Shown in pieces: positions 26,487 through 34,599 of a stretch of DNA of 64,000 nt (within the stretch, counting starts at the first letter, position 1; each line of letters starts with the position of its first letter). A model generated the notes under the pieces. It had not been told where the DNA came from, made no database searches, and was given only the letters and a program-made list of their open reading frames with translations. A program made the translations under genes and the position numbers. The stretch is from assembly GCF_001026695.1 (NCBI RefSeq), contig NZ_LDNB01000002.1, positions 939,326 to 1,003,325 on the forward strand. Direction: 5' to 3'. Origin of the DNA: Neobacillus vireti. Its GTDB lineage: Bacteria; Bacillota; Bacilli; Bacillales; Cytobacillaceae.

Positions 26487-26723
26487 ATGACGGAAAATGA
26501 TGATCTTATACAAATTGCAAATGAATTCACTTGTATCCACGTACGAAAAATTCAAACTAAAAATGGTGAGTTACTGGAAATTGAGTCAAAAAAAAATGAT
26601 GGAAAAATTACATTGGATGCCATGCAATTGGAAAGCTTGACGGTATTAAAACCGGAACATTTTTCTAAATTTTTCGAAATTCATTTCGGCTTGGATGATA
26701 CCTTTTCAAAAAAGAGTAAATAA
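26487..26723 (+). CDS. Small 78-aa protein of the oxygenase operon, unknown
   Basis: 78 aa, acidic/mixed, no signal peptide or membrane span. It has a single cysteine, so it is not a ferredoxin. It reads as a short beta-sheet protein (FTCIHVRKIQTKNGELLEIE) with a KITLDAMQLESL segment. GAGGAG is 7 nt before the ATG at 26487. Located between the oxygenase beta subunit and the extradiol dioxygenase, it may be an assembly or activity partner; I do not recognise the family. Confidence 0.7.
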   Translation: MTENDDLIQIANEFTCIHVRKIQTKNGELLEIESKKNDGKITLDAMQLESLTVLKPEHFSKFFEIHFGLDDTFSKKSK

Positions 26724-26754
26724 ACCAACTAATCCAGTAGAAAGGGTGAAGGTT

Positions 26755-27654
26755 ATGCATTCAAAAGCCCAAAGGTTTGAACACGTAGAATTGAAAGTGA
26801 ACGATCTTTCTAAGGCAATAAATTTTTATAAAGAAGGTTTAGGTTTGGTTGAGATAGCTAGAGAAAGTGGTGTCATTTATTTAGGCTGTGGCTATGACAA
26901 AAATTATGATTTGGCCATCTCTGAAGGAGGAACTGGAGTTTCCCATTTCGCAGTCCGCGTTGATAACGAAGAAGAATTGGAGTATTTCTACAAAAAAATA
27001 TCGAACCTTGGTGTAAGAGTGGACCGTCATAACGGGACAGAACCAGGGCAGGTAAAGGGAATTCGATTCAATTTGCCCAGTGGCATTCCGATGGAGTTCG
27101 TTCTGGTTGAAGATAATAGTTATGTTAACCCCGCAAGGCCAGCTTACCGTCGAAATGTGGCATCTGCACCGTTAAATATTGATCATATTAATTTGATGAC
27201 AGTAGATGTGAAAAAAGAAACAGATTTTTTTCATGAAATACTAGATTTTAAAATCTCTGATATTGTCGATCCCGAAATGAATGGGAAATATATGATGTCC
27301 TTCATGCGCTTTCGCGGCTACCATCATGATGTGGCAACAACGATAACGAAAAATCCAAACGATACATTGCATCATCTTTCTTGGACAATGAGTAATTTTG
27401 AACATATTAAAGTTGCTTGTGATGTATTGACTCAGTTTGATATTGATGTGGAATTGGGGCCGGGACGCCATCCAATTGGTCCTAATTTATATGCTTATTA
27501 CTTGGAACCGGGTGGGAATCGCTTTGAATATGTAGCAGAACAGGTATATTTAGATCCTGCTTCTCCGACTAAAATATGGAGAAGCATGGCGGATACCCTT
27601 GAATCATGGTCTAGACTTCGAAAACCCCCAGGAAGTTTTATTAAAGGAATGTAA
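26755..27654 (+). CDS. Two-domain extradiol dioxygenase, BphC type
   Basis: 299 aa of the vicinal-oxygen-chelate superfamily: two tandem modules, the N-terminal one structural and the C-terminal one catalytic. The Fe(II) ligands are H144 (DHINLM), H207 (LHHLSW) and E258 (RFEYVAE), almost the numbering of BphC (146, 210, 260). It cleaves a catechol-like diol next to the hydroxyls. The ATG at 26755 follows AAAGGGTGAAGG. It fits downstream of a Rieske oxygenase and diol dehydrogenase as the third step. Confidence 0.9.
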   Translation: MHSKAQRFEHVELKVNDLSKAINFYKEGLGLVEIARESGVIYLGCGYDKNYDLAISEGGTGVSHFAVRVDNEEELEYFYKKISNLGVRVDRHNGTEPGQVKGIRFNLPSGIPMEFVLVEDNSYVNPARPAYRRNVASAPLNIDHINLMTVDVKKETDFFHEILDFKISDIVDPEMNGKYMMSFMRFRGYHHDVATTITKNPNDTLHHLSWTMSNFEHIKVACDVLTQFDIDVELGPGRHPIGPNLYAYYLEPGGNRFEYVAEQVYLDPASPTKIWRSMADTLESWSRLRKPPGSFIKGM

Positions 27655-27666
27655 CCTTGAAGGAGA

Positions 27667-28464
27667 GTGGAAAAGATCGGACGCTTAAATGGTAAAGTTG
27701 CTTTGATTACGGGAGCGACTTCTGGGTTGGGCAGGGCGGTTGCAGAGCGCTTTGTCGCAGAAGGTGCACAAGTGTGTATTGCCGATAAATCGCAGGAACG
27801 TCTTAAGGAAATGCAAACTCATTTAGGGGAAGCTATCATTACTGTCCATGCAGATGTAAGCACATTAGAGGGCAATCTCAAAATGGTGGAAGCAACTATT
27901 GAGAAATTTGGAAGGGTAGACATTTTTATCGGCAATGCAGGTATCTATGATGGAAATATTGGAATCAATGACCTCTCTCTTAACCGTATCGAGGCTGCAT
28001 TTGATGAAGTAATGAATGTCAATGTCAAAGGATACTTGCTAGGGGCCAAAGTAGTTCTTCAAGAGTTGCTTAAAACGGAAGGGTGCATGATTTTCACCGC
28101 TTCTCATGCTAGCTTTTATTCCGCTGGGGGAGGCCCTATTTATACTGCATCCAAGCATGCTATCGCAGGCTTAATCAAAGAATTGGCTTATGAGCTTGCG
28201 CCTAAGATTCGTGTTAATGGAGTGGCACCAGGTGTTATTGCGACTGCCATGGGAATGCCAAATTCCTTAGGTTCAGAGGCTCCTTCTATTATATCAGGAG
28301 TTGAACAGGCATTGCCGCTGCCATTTATTCCAGAATCTAAGGATTATGCTGATCTATATGTTTTGCTGGCCTCTGAAGGTTCAAAGGCAATGACTGGAAC
28401 CATTATCCAAGCTGACAATGGAATAAGCATTAGAGGATTAGTAAGAACATCAGGCGGTCTCTAA
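27667..28464 (+). CDS. cis-Dihydrodiol dehydrogenase, BphB-type SDR
   Basis: 265 aa short-chain dehydrogenase. The NAD site GATSGLGRAVAERFVAEGA, NAGIYD, and catalytic S and YTASK (GGGPIYTASKHAIAGL) are intact. The NVNVKGYLLGAK and RVNGVAPG blocks match biphenyl cis-diol dehydrogenases, which re-aromatise the Rieske product to a diol. The start is odd: GTG at 27667 lies inside the AAGGAGAG ribosome site, while the expected start position (before GRLNGKVALITG) has ATC at 27676 with ideal spacing. Confidence 0.88.
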   Translation: MEKIGRLNGKVALITGATSGLGRAVAERFVAEGAQVCIADKSQERLKEMQTHLGEAIITVHADVSTLEGNLKMVEATIEKFGRVDIFIGNAGIYDGNIGINDLSLNRIEAAFDEVMNVNVKGYLLGAKVVLQELLKTEGCMIFTASHASFYSAGGGPIYTASKHAIAGLIKELAYELAPKIRVNGVAPGVIATAMGMPNSLGSEAPSIISGVEQALPLPFIPESKDYADLYVLLASEGSKAMTGTIIQADNGISIRGLVRTSGGL

Positions 28465-28512
28465 ATGAAGAAAGGGTAACCAATAATTCCTACTATACTG
28501 GGAGGTTAATAG

Positions 28513-30156
28513 ATGGCAAATCGCGATGTGAAAGATTTAGAAAACCATTCAGAGAGTCTATTTTTTGATACGAGGGATATGGAGCGAAGGCTGCATTCTA
28601 CAAGTGACAAGGATGATTATGGAACACGCAGGGTGCCAGGAGACTGGAGATTTGGAGCTTGGAGCAGTGCCTGGAGCTGGATGGGACTATCAACTGCAAT
28701 TGCCTATCCGCTTACAGGAGCATTGTTAACTCTAGCATTCGGAGCCACTTCTGTCATTATCGGCTTTCTAATTTCGATGGTTTTAGTAGGTTTTGGAGTG
28801 TACTACACATCAATGAAGTCAGCAAATGAGGGTATAGGAAAAGATTTAATGAGTCGATCATCATATGGGTACCTCGGTTCAGTTCTTAACACATTGTTTG
28901 TTGGAATTTATTTAGCCATTCTGTTTTCGCTTGAAACCTCAGTTATTGCTGGATCATTAGCAGAATTTTTACCATCTATACCTTTTTGGCTGCTCGTTAT
29001 ACTCATTATTGCAGTATTTGTACCATTAGGAATCTACGGAATGGTTTGGATTGCAAAGCTTCAAACTGTTACCTTTTTCCTCTACGTAGTGGGAATCGGA
29101 CTCGTTTTTATTGGTCTTTTTAGCGGCTGGTCTGAACTAACGAGCGCAGCTTTTGCTGGTGAATGGTGGAAGCTGAATCCAAATAATGTACCAACTTCTT
29201 GGTTGACGATTATCGGCGCAACTGGAGCTTGGATGGGTGCGTTTGGTTTTATGAATATTTTCGCTTCTACCGATATTACCAGGATGACCCGCAGAAGTGA
29301 ACGAAAAAAGATTGCTGTTCTCCAAATCATTATCAACTCTTTCATTAATTCATTCTTGATTGGAGCAATGGGTATATTCTTCCTTGCATCATCAAAAGGT
29401 GTGAATCCTGATCCAGGAGTAACGTTTGTTTGGGTATTAGGGCCATTAGGTCTGTTATTAGTGTTTGTTACGCAATTACGAGGAAATGTCATGAATATGT
29501 ATTTAGGAACATTAGCCTTTGAAAATGTTTTAGCCCAACTAACAAAGAAAAGCTTCATGCGCTCCTGGCTTTTGATTCCTTTTGTCATCATCGGCTTTAT
29601 CATGGTAGTCAGTCCATTTTTACAGTACTTTTCGACGATAGCAACGATTGCCGGTGTGATCTTTGCTTCTTGGGTCGGTTCAACCTTTGGAGAGGCGATG
29701 TTGGTCCGTCCGTTTGGCAACATTCCAAAATGGTCAGAATTCCGCCGCGCCTATTTACCGAATATCAATTGGATTGGTTTTACTTCTCTAATTGTCTCTA
29801 TCATTGTCGGTATGGTGGCAACTTTTGGTATATGGGGAGATATTTTAAAGGCATCATCAGTGTTTGTTAGTTTACTATTTGCATTTATTTTACCAGTCAC
29901 GATTGCCGCCGCGCTTGGAAAAGAAAAAACGATTCAGCAGTACTTTAAACGGATCCCTGAAATTCCTGCAGTTGAGACTGATACCATGACATGTTTTGTA
30001 ACAGGTGAAATAGAGCACAAAAGTGATTTTGTTTTATGCCCATTTCATAGTGATAATTGGATTTCGTCTACAGCATGTGCAACAGAGACAAGGTGCAATA
30101 AAATGTGCCAGTTTAATGCTGTGCCAAATCCAGTGGCAATCGATCAATCATTGTGA
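28513..30156 (+). CDS. NCS1-family permease with cysteine-rich C-terminal tail
   Basis: 547 aa with about 12 membrane spans, purine-cytosine permease (NCS1) family, which imports nucleobases, hydantoins, allantoin and related N-heterocycles with Na+ or H+. Its presence in this operon argues that the substrate is a small nitrogen heterocycle. The last about 60 residues form a cytosolic tail with six cysteines and CPFH (TMTCFVTGEIEH, DFVLCPFH, then C-X5-C-X3-C), likely a metal-binding sensor or regulatory module. GGGAGG precedes the ATG. Confidence 0.88.
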   Translation: MANRDVKDLENHSESLFFDTRDMERRLHSTSDKDDYGTRRVPGDWRFGAWSSAWSWMGLSTAIAYPLTGALLTLAFGATSVIIGFLISMVLVGFGVYYTSMKSANEGIGKDLMSRSSYGYLGSVLNTLFVGIYLAILFSLETSVIAGSLAEFLPSIPFWLLVILIIAVFVPLGIYGMVWIAKLQTVTFFLYVVGIGLVFIGLFSGWSELTSAAFAGEWWKLNPNNVPTSWLTIIGATGAWMGAFGFMNIFASTDITRMTRRSERKKIAVLQIIINSFINSFLIGAMGIFFLASSKGVNPDPGVTFVWVLGPLGLLLVFVTQLRGNVMNMYLGTLAFENVLAQLTKKSFMRSWLLIPFVIIGFIMVVSPFLQYFSTIATIAGVIFASWVGSTFGEAMLVRPFGNIPKWSEFRRAYLPNINWIGFTSLIVSIIVGMVATFGIWGDILKASSVFVSLLFAFILPVTIAAALGKEKTIQQYFKRIPEIPAVETDTMTCFVTGEIEHKSDFVLCPFHSDNWISSTACATETRCNKMCQFNAVPNPVAIDQSL

Positions 30157-30202
30157 CTTTAAGTAATGTATGTAAAAAAAATTTCCCAAGGGAGTGGATG
30201 TA

Positions 30203-31252
30203 ATGCTTACGAATTTTACACAATTAACGAAACTGTTTAGAGATGAATTGGTTCTTTGCGGAGTAAAAGAAGGCGAATTTGTTGTCGTAGCCAGCCAGCC
30301 GGAATCTCGTGTTGGGTATGTTGATGCTTTCTTAGCGGCAATCGAATCCCTAGGTGCCCACGGAATGAATCTTCAATTCCCAGGTATACGTCATGCCCAT
30401 TTGCCTTATGTCGGCCGGCAAACACAAGATATTGATATTTTTATAGATTCAACTCCTCAGGCGATGGAAACCTTAAGAAAAGCAGATATGGTTGTGGATG
30501 TAACAGCTGAAGGACTTGTTCATACAAAAGCAAGAGCCGTTACACTAAGTAATGGAGCAAGAATGCTAATGGTTTGGGAAAAAGCTGAAATCCTTGAAAG
30601 AATGTTCCCAAGGGAATCATTAAGGAAACGTGTAGAAACGAGTATGGACATGTTGAAACAAGCAGAATCCATGAGAGTAACTTCTGCAGCCGGTACTGAT
30701 ATCTCAGTTAGACTTGCAAGTGATACTCCAATTATTGGGCAATATGGTTATACTGATCAGCCTGGAAGATGGGATCATTTTGCCGGCGGGTTTGCGGCCT
30801 TTTATCCGATTGAAGAAAGTGTAAATGGGCGGATCGTTTTAGATGCAGGGGATATTTTATTGCCGCTGAATCGTTATATTTCCTCCCCAATTGATATCAT
30901 TATTAAAAATGGCTTTATCACTGATATTAAGGGTGAAGGCTTGGATGTATTATTATTTAAACAGTATTTTGAGTCGTGGAATGATAAGGAAGTGTACGGG
31001 ACGTCCCATTTCGGCTGGGGATTAGATGAAAATGCCCTTTGGGAAGCTCTTAGCTTTTATGGAAATGAAACATATGGGATGGATGCGCGGGCCTTTGCAG
31101 GGAATTTTATGTGGTCAACAGGCCCCAATGCCCATGTAAAGCGGTTTACAAAATGCCATTATGATATTCCGATGCGAGGCTGCACAATCGAACTAGATGG
31201 AAAAGAAATTATTACAGCAGGTACGATTGTCGATCCAAGATTAAAACCATAA
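30203..31252 (+). CDS. nicX: NicX-type 2,5-dihydroxypyridine 5,6-dioxygenase (M29-like fold)
   Basis: 349 aa. NicX opens the ring of 2,5-dihydroxypyridine to N-formylmaleamate. The iron ligands I recall for Pseudomonas NicX (H265, H318, D320) are matched by H269 (TSHFGWG), H319 and D321 (CHYDIPMR). Other shared blocks: YGYTDQPGRWDHFAGGF, VLDAGDILLP and MDARAFAGNFMWSTGPN. The family is related to M29 aminopeptidases, a common mis-annotation. The ATG at 30203 has AAGGGAG 8 nt upstream. Together with nicF and nicE it forms the maleamate route. Confidence 0.85.
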   Translation: MLTNFTQLTKLFRDELVLCGVKEGEFVVVASQPESRVGYVDAFLAAIESLGAHGMNLQFPGIRHAHLPYVGRQTQDIDIFIDSTPQAMETLRKADMVVDVTAEGLVHTKARAVTLSNGARMLMVWEKAEILERMFPRESLRKRVETSMDMLKQAESMRVTSAAGTDISVRLASDTPIIGQYGYTDQPGRWDHFAGGFAAFYPIEESVNGRIVLDAGDILLPLNRYISSPIDIIIKNGFITDIKGEGLDVLLFKQYFESWNDKEVYGTSHFGWGLDENALWEALSFYGNETYGMDARAFAGNFMWSTGPNAHVKRFTKCHYDIPMRGCTIELDGKEIITAGTIVDPRLKP

Positions 31253-31266
31253 TAAGGGCGGATAAC

Positions 31267-32106
31267 ATGACGAATAAACTAAAGGTTTCAATGGTCCAAA
31301 TGCAGGTGACCGATCAGGTAGAAATAAATGTTCAAAAGGCTATCGAGTTAACGAAGGAAGCAGCAAAGAGTAATCCCGATGTAATCGTCCTCCCAGAAAA
31401 CTTTCATTTAATGGGGACCAAACAGGATTTTTTTGAAAAAGCAGAAACGATTGATGGTCCTACCATTACAAAATTGAGGGAGACGGCCCGGGAATTAAGT
31501 ACCTATATTGTTGCAGGGACAATGAAGCTGCGGGTGAATGAAGATGGAAAATTAAAAAATACATGCTGTGTGATTAATCCAGAAGGCGAAATTCAAGATG
31601 TGTATGATAAAATCCATACTTTTAACGCCCAGGTAGGCGGCAGAACCCATGATGGCAGCCAAGTAGAAGATGCTGGCGATCGGATTGTCGTCACAAATAT
31701 TAAGGGAGTTCCAGTTGGCTTAAGCGTTTGTTTTGATATTCGTTTTCCAGAAATGTTCCGGATCTTGGCATTAAAAGGAGCAAAGGTCATTTTAGTACCA
31801 GCGATTTTTATGCTGCATACAGGAAAGGATCATTGGGAAGTACTTTTAAGGGCCAGGGCCATTGAGAACCAAGTATTTATGGTCGCACCAGCTACACATG
31901 GAAAATTCCCGCCGCATGATGATTGGAGTTACGGCCGGAGTATGGTCATCGACCCGTGGGGGCTCATGATTGCTCAGTCATCAGACAAAGACGGAGTTGT
32001 GACAGTTGAACTTGATTTAGATTTGGTGGAGGATGTCAGGAAAAGGGTGCCGTCTTTATCCCAGCGCAGACCAGATGTCTATAACTGGTCAGAGTTTGAT
32101 CATTGA
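31267..32106 (+). CDS. Nitrilase-superfamily amidase, candidate N-formylmaleamate deformylase
   Basis: 279 aa carbon-nitrogen hydrolase with the E-K-C triad: LPENF (E near 44), YDKIHTF (K near 118) and VCFDIRFPEM (C near 153). The sequence is closest in style to Nit2/omega-amidase-like enzymes. Classic nicotinate clusters use an alpha/beta hydrolase (NicD) to deformylate N-formylmaleamate; none is present here, so this enzyme is the natural candidate for that step (inference). It could instead act on another ring-opening amide. AAGGGCGG precedes the ATG. Confidence 0.85.
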   Translation: MTNKLKVSMVQMQVTDQVEINVQKAIELTKEAAKSNPDVIVLPENFHLMGTKQDFFEKAETIDGPTITKLRETARELSTYIVAGTMKLRVNEDGKLKNTCCVINPEGEIQDVYDKIHTFNAQVGGRTHDGSQVEDAGDRIVVTNIKGVPVGLSVCFDIRFPEMFRILALKGAKVILVPAIFMLHTGKDHWEVLLRARAIENQVFMVAPATHGKFPPHDDWSYGRSMVIDPWGLMIAQSSDKDGVVTVELDLDLVEDVRKRVPSLSQRRPDVYNWSEFDH

Positions 32107-32121
32107 TAGGAGAGGTTTAGT

Positions 32122-32913
32122 ATGGATTTAGGTATAAACGGTAAAGTGGTTCTCGTAACGGCAGCAAGTAAAGGACTTGGATATGCGGTAGCCGAAGCAA
32201 TGCTCGCTGAAGGGGCAAGTGTAGCCATTAGTTCAAGGAGCAAGGAAAGCATAAAAAAGGCAGCTGAAGAATTATCTCAAGGCGGGAAATATGATGTTTT
32301 CTCCGTAGCCGCCGATTTATCAAACCAAGATGAGGTGGAGCGGTTAATGGATCAAGTTCTCCATCATTTTGGTCAAGTGGATATTTTAATTTGTAATACC
32401 GGTGGTCCGAAAACGTCTGATTTTGTCGACACCGCAGATGGTGACTGGAAAGATGGGATGGATATGATGCTTTTTCCAGTCCTTCAAATGACAAAGAGAG
32501 TCATACCAAAAATGAAAGAAAACAAATGGGGCAGAATTATCTTTATGACCTCAACCTGGGTGAAACAGCCACGGAAAAGCGGGGTTATTTCGACAATGGC
32601 TCGCAGTGCGATTTCGGGATTATCTAAACACCTGTCAAATGAATTAGCATCAGATAATATCCTTGTCAATCAAGTATTGCCTGGCCCAACATGGACGGAT
32701 CGGTCTAAGGAAATTACCAGACGTTTATCGGAAGCACGCGGGGTACCTGTTGAAGTCATTAAAGAAGAAATCGCTGAGGAAATTCCACTAGGACGATATG
32801 GAACTGCAGACGAGATCGCTAATGCCGTAACTTTTCTAGCTTCAGAAAAAGCATCCTTTATAACAGGTGCAGCCTTGCAAGTCGACGGTGGACAAATAAA
32901 AGCAACAATATGA
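32122..32913 (+). CDS. SDR-family protein lacking the YxxxK catalytic pair
   Basis: 263 aa with a normal cofactor end (TAASKGLGYAVAEAMLAEGA, CNTGGPK) and C-terminal VDGG. Where classical SDRs have Y-X3-K the chain reads GVISTMARSAISGL, with no tyrosine and no lysine; MTSTWVKQ holds the serine region. A subgroup of bacterial SDRs shares this substitution. The protein may use another residue or have a non-dehydrogenase role. Last gene of the operon. GGAGAGG precedes the ATG and a strong terminator follows. Confidence 0.85.
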   Translation: MDLGINGKVVLVTAASKGLGYAVAEAMLAEGASVAISSRSKESIKKAAEELSQGGKYDVFSVAADLSNQDEVERLMDQVLHHFGQVDILICNTGGPKTSDFVDTADGDWKDGMDMMLFPVLQMTKRVIPKMKENKWGRIIFMTSTWVKQPRKSGVISTMARSAISGLSKHLSNELASDNILVNQVLPGPTWTDRSKEITRRLSEARGVPVEVIKEEIAEEIPLGRYGTADEIANAVTFLASEKASFITGAALQVDGGQIKATI

Positions 32914-32924
32914 ATAATTACCAG

Positions 32925-32953
32925 ACCAAATCGCATTCTGATTTGGTTTTTTT
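32925..32953 (+). terminator. Terminator of the catabolic operon
   Basis: ACCAAATC pairs with GATTTGGT around GCATTCT, followed by a seven-T run, 11 nt past the last stop. Confidence 0.92.
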
Positions 32954-33078
32954 AATCCATAGTATATCAAGAGATTAGTGGAACCAAATTCAAAATGTAC
33001 CTATAAATTCTTTGTATATTTGATATAATTTTTTTGAAAGAAAAAGTAATATTTTGGCTAGTGGAAAGGAGATAAAGT

Positions 33079-33390
33079 TTGATGATTAAGAGGAAATTTT
33101 TAGTCCTTTTATTTTTAATAGCTAACTTTTTAGTTTTACTGTCACCATTTTTCAGCAAAAGTTCCGTAAGCAATTATGATGATCTTAAAAATGCTGCATT
33201 TGGTTTTCCGTACCCTTTTGTTAACCAAGACCTATCCAGCTATGACCCACCATTTCCTTATGTTATGTCTATTTCTTCTCCCTGGGAAAATCCTACGTCA
33301 ATAAATCCGTTATCTTTAATTGCCACTTTGTTAGTAATAAATGTGTCAATCTATTTTATGTACTATATGTTCAGTTTACTCAGGAAGTAA
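33079..33390 (+). CDS. Small two-TM membrane protein
   Basis: 103 aa (102 if the ATG at 33082 is used). Hydrophobic segments at about 6-24 and 80-100 enclose an outward-facing proline- and aromatic-rich loop (SYDPPFPYVMSISSPWENP). GGAAAGGAG is at the right distance for either the TTG at 33079 or the ATG. No family recognised. It begins an accessory stretch of single small genes. Confidence 0.6.
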   Translation: MMIKRKFLVLLFLIANFLVLLSPFFSKSSVSNYDDLKNAAFGFPYPFVNQDLSSYDPPFPYVMSISSPWENPTSINPLSLIATLLVINVSIYFMYYMFSLLRK

Positions 33391-33502
33391 TATTTCATAA
33401 TCTTCAGGATTCAGATCAAAAGAGTCATATTCGACTATACGGTGGCAATAGTTAAAGGTGGATCGCCACATCAATCTTTTTGCTTGTTCTACAAAATGGG
33501 AA
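33376..33502 (-). pseudogene. Possible gene remnant
   Basis: The minus strand holds about 41 codons with protein-like composition (FVEQAKRLMWRSTF, then EYDSFDLNPEDYEILLPE and a stop), preceded by a stop and lacking a ribosome site. It looks like the 3' end of a deleted gene overlapping the end of the neighbour. Family unknown. Confidence 0.3.
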
Positions 33503-33584
33503 GGTTAGTGCAAAACAAGATATTTATACCTTTTTTTTCAAAATTTGCATTAAAATTGGTAATAGGAAGGAGGAGGAATTTCTG

Positions 33585-34052
33585 GTGGCAAAAAGATTAA
33601 TTTGGCTATTTCTGGCTATTTCAATTCTTTTAATAGTTGCTCCGAATGTTCTTGCAGGTTCATCATCTTTTATTAGTGAAGAACAAGCAGGGGGATATGA
33701 GTACACAATAACGAAAGAAGGAATTGAGTACACTTGGACAGTAGGTTACAAAGGGAATCAATCAGTATCTAAAGAGAATGAAGAAAATAGAGAAGAATTA
33801 AATCATTTTAAGCATGCTGTTAGAGATATAAAAAAACAATTCATAAGCGTATGGACATTTGCATCTGGCTTTTTGATTTTAACAATATTAACAATATTAC
33901 TTCATACGAAAAATAAACTAAGGTTTAAAGATGGAGGGGCATTTATTTTTTTATTTGCTGTAATTGCATTTGGCCAAACAGTTGTTGCTTTAACGGAACT
34001 AGATAGTGCATTTAGTGATGCAAGATTCTATTACGATAGATTATTGAACTAA
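33585..34052 (+). CDS. Secreted or membrane protein with signal peptide and two TM segments
   Basis: 155 aa from a GTG with GGAGGAGG 8 nt upstream. A signal peptide (LIWLFLAISILLIVAPNVLAG) is followed by a soluble part with YEYTITKEGIEYTWTVGYKG and two later hydrophobic segments. No known family. The next gene, a lipoprotein, lies 51 bp downstream, so the two may be co-expressed at the membrane. Confidence 0.55.
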   Translation: MAKRLIWLFLAISILLIVAPNVLAGSSSFISEEQAGGYEYTITKEGIEYTWTVGYKGNQSVSKENEENREELNHFKHAVRDIKKQFISVWTFASGFLILTILTILLHTKNKLRFKDGGAFIFLFAVIAFGQTVVALTELDSAFSDARFYYDRLLN

Positions 34053-34103
34053 TAGGTGCTGGGATCCAATGATTTATTGGTACCGATAAATAGGGGTGTT
34101 AAA

Positions 34104-34508
34104 TTGAAGAAATTTGTATTTTTGATTAGTTTCTCGCTAATTTTTCTAGCAAGCTGTTCGCAAGTCATTGCTATGCATAATAAAGGATTAGAGAAATCTA
34201 TAAGTTCCGCTTTGGAGAAAAATAGTGTGACGGAAATCGATTTAAATTCTCTTACGGGCTTTGATTGGGATAAAGCATATTTAATAACCCCTTATACTGA
34301 TCAAGAAACCATAAATAAGCAATTGGGCGTTAAATTTAAAGATCCAACTAATATGGCTTATCGAGATGATATATATTTGCTTGTATTTCTTGTTAAGAAT
34401 GAAGTAGTTCAGTATGTTAAAATACCGACTAAATTTGGTTCGCTGATGCACGGAAATAAAGATGGTATTACGCCATCAAATGCAATCATAAAGATACATA
34501 AGAAATAA
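34104..34508 (+). CDS. Small lipoprotein, unknown function
   Basis: 134 aa. The TTG at 34104 has AGGGGTG upstream and gives a clean lipoprotein signal: KKFVFLISFSLIFLASC with the lipobox L-A-S-C. The mature part includes NSLTGFDWDKAYLITPYT, a pattern common in Bacillus lipoproteins of unknown role. Starting further upstream would bury the signal sequence, so the shorter form is preferred. Confidence 0.7.
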   Translation: MKKFVFLISFSLIFLASCSQVIAMHNKGLEKSISSALEKNSVTEIDLNSLTGFDWDKAYLITPYTDQETINKQLGVKFKDPTNMAYRDDIYLLVFLVKNEVVQYVKIPTKFGSLMHGNKDGITPSNAIIKIHKK

Positions 34509-34599
34509 AAACTTTATACCAAAGGGACAATATTCTGGTCCACATCTTTTTTCAGTTTATCCCACTTACTACAAAGTTAATGGTAAACCATTCTTTTTT

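Noticed and set aside
29082..29723. 213-aa minus-strand ORF inside the NCS1 permease
   Set aside because: Antisense shadow of a membrane protein; no start site and proline/asparagine-rich translation.
30203..31252. Leucyl aminopeptidase (M29)
   Set aside because: Iron ligands and sequence blocks match NicX-type dioxygenases, and the operon supplies the next pathway steps.
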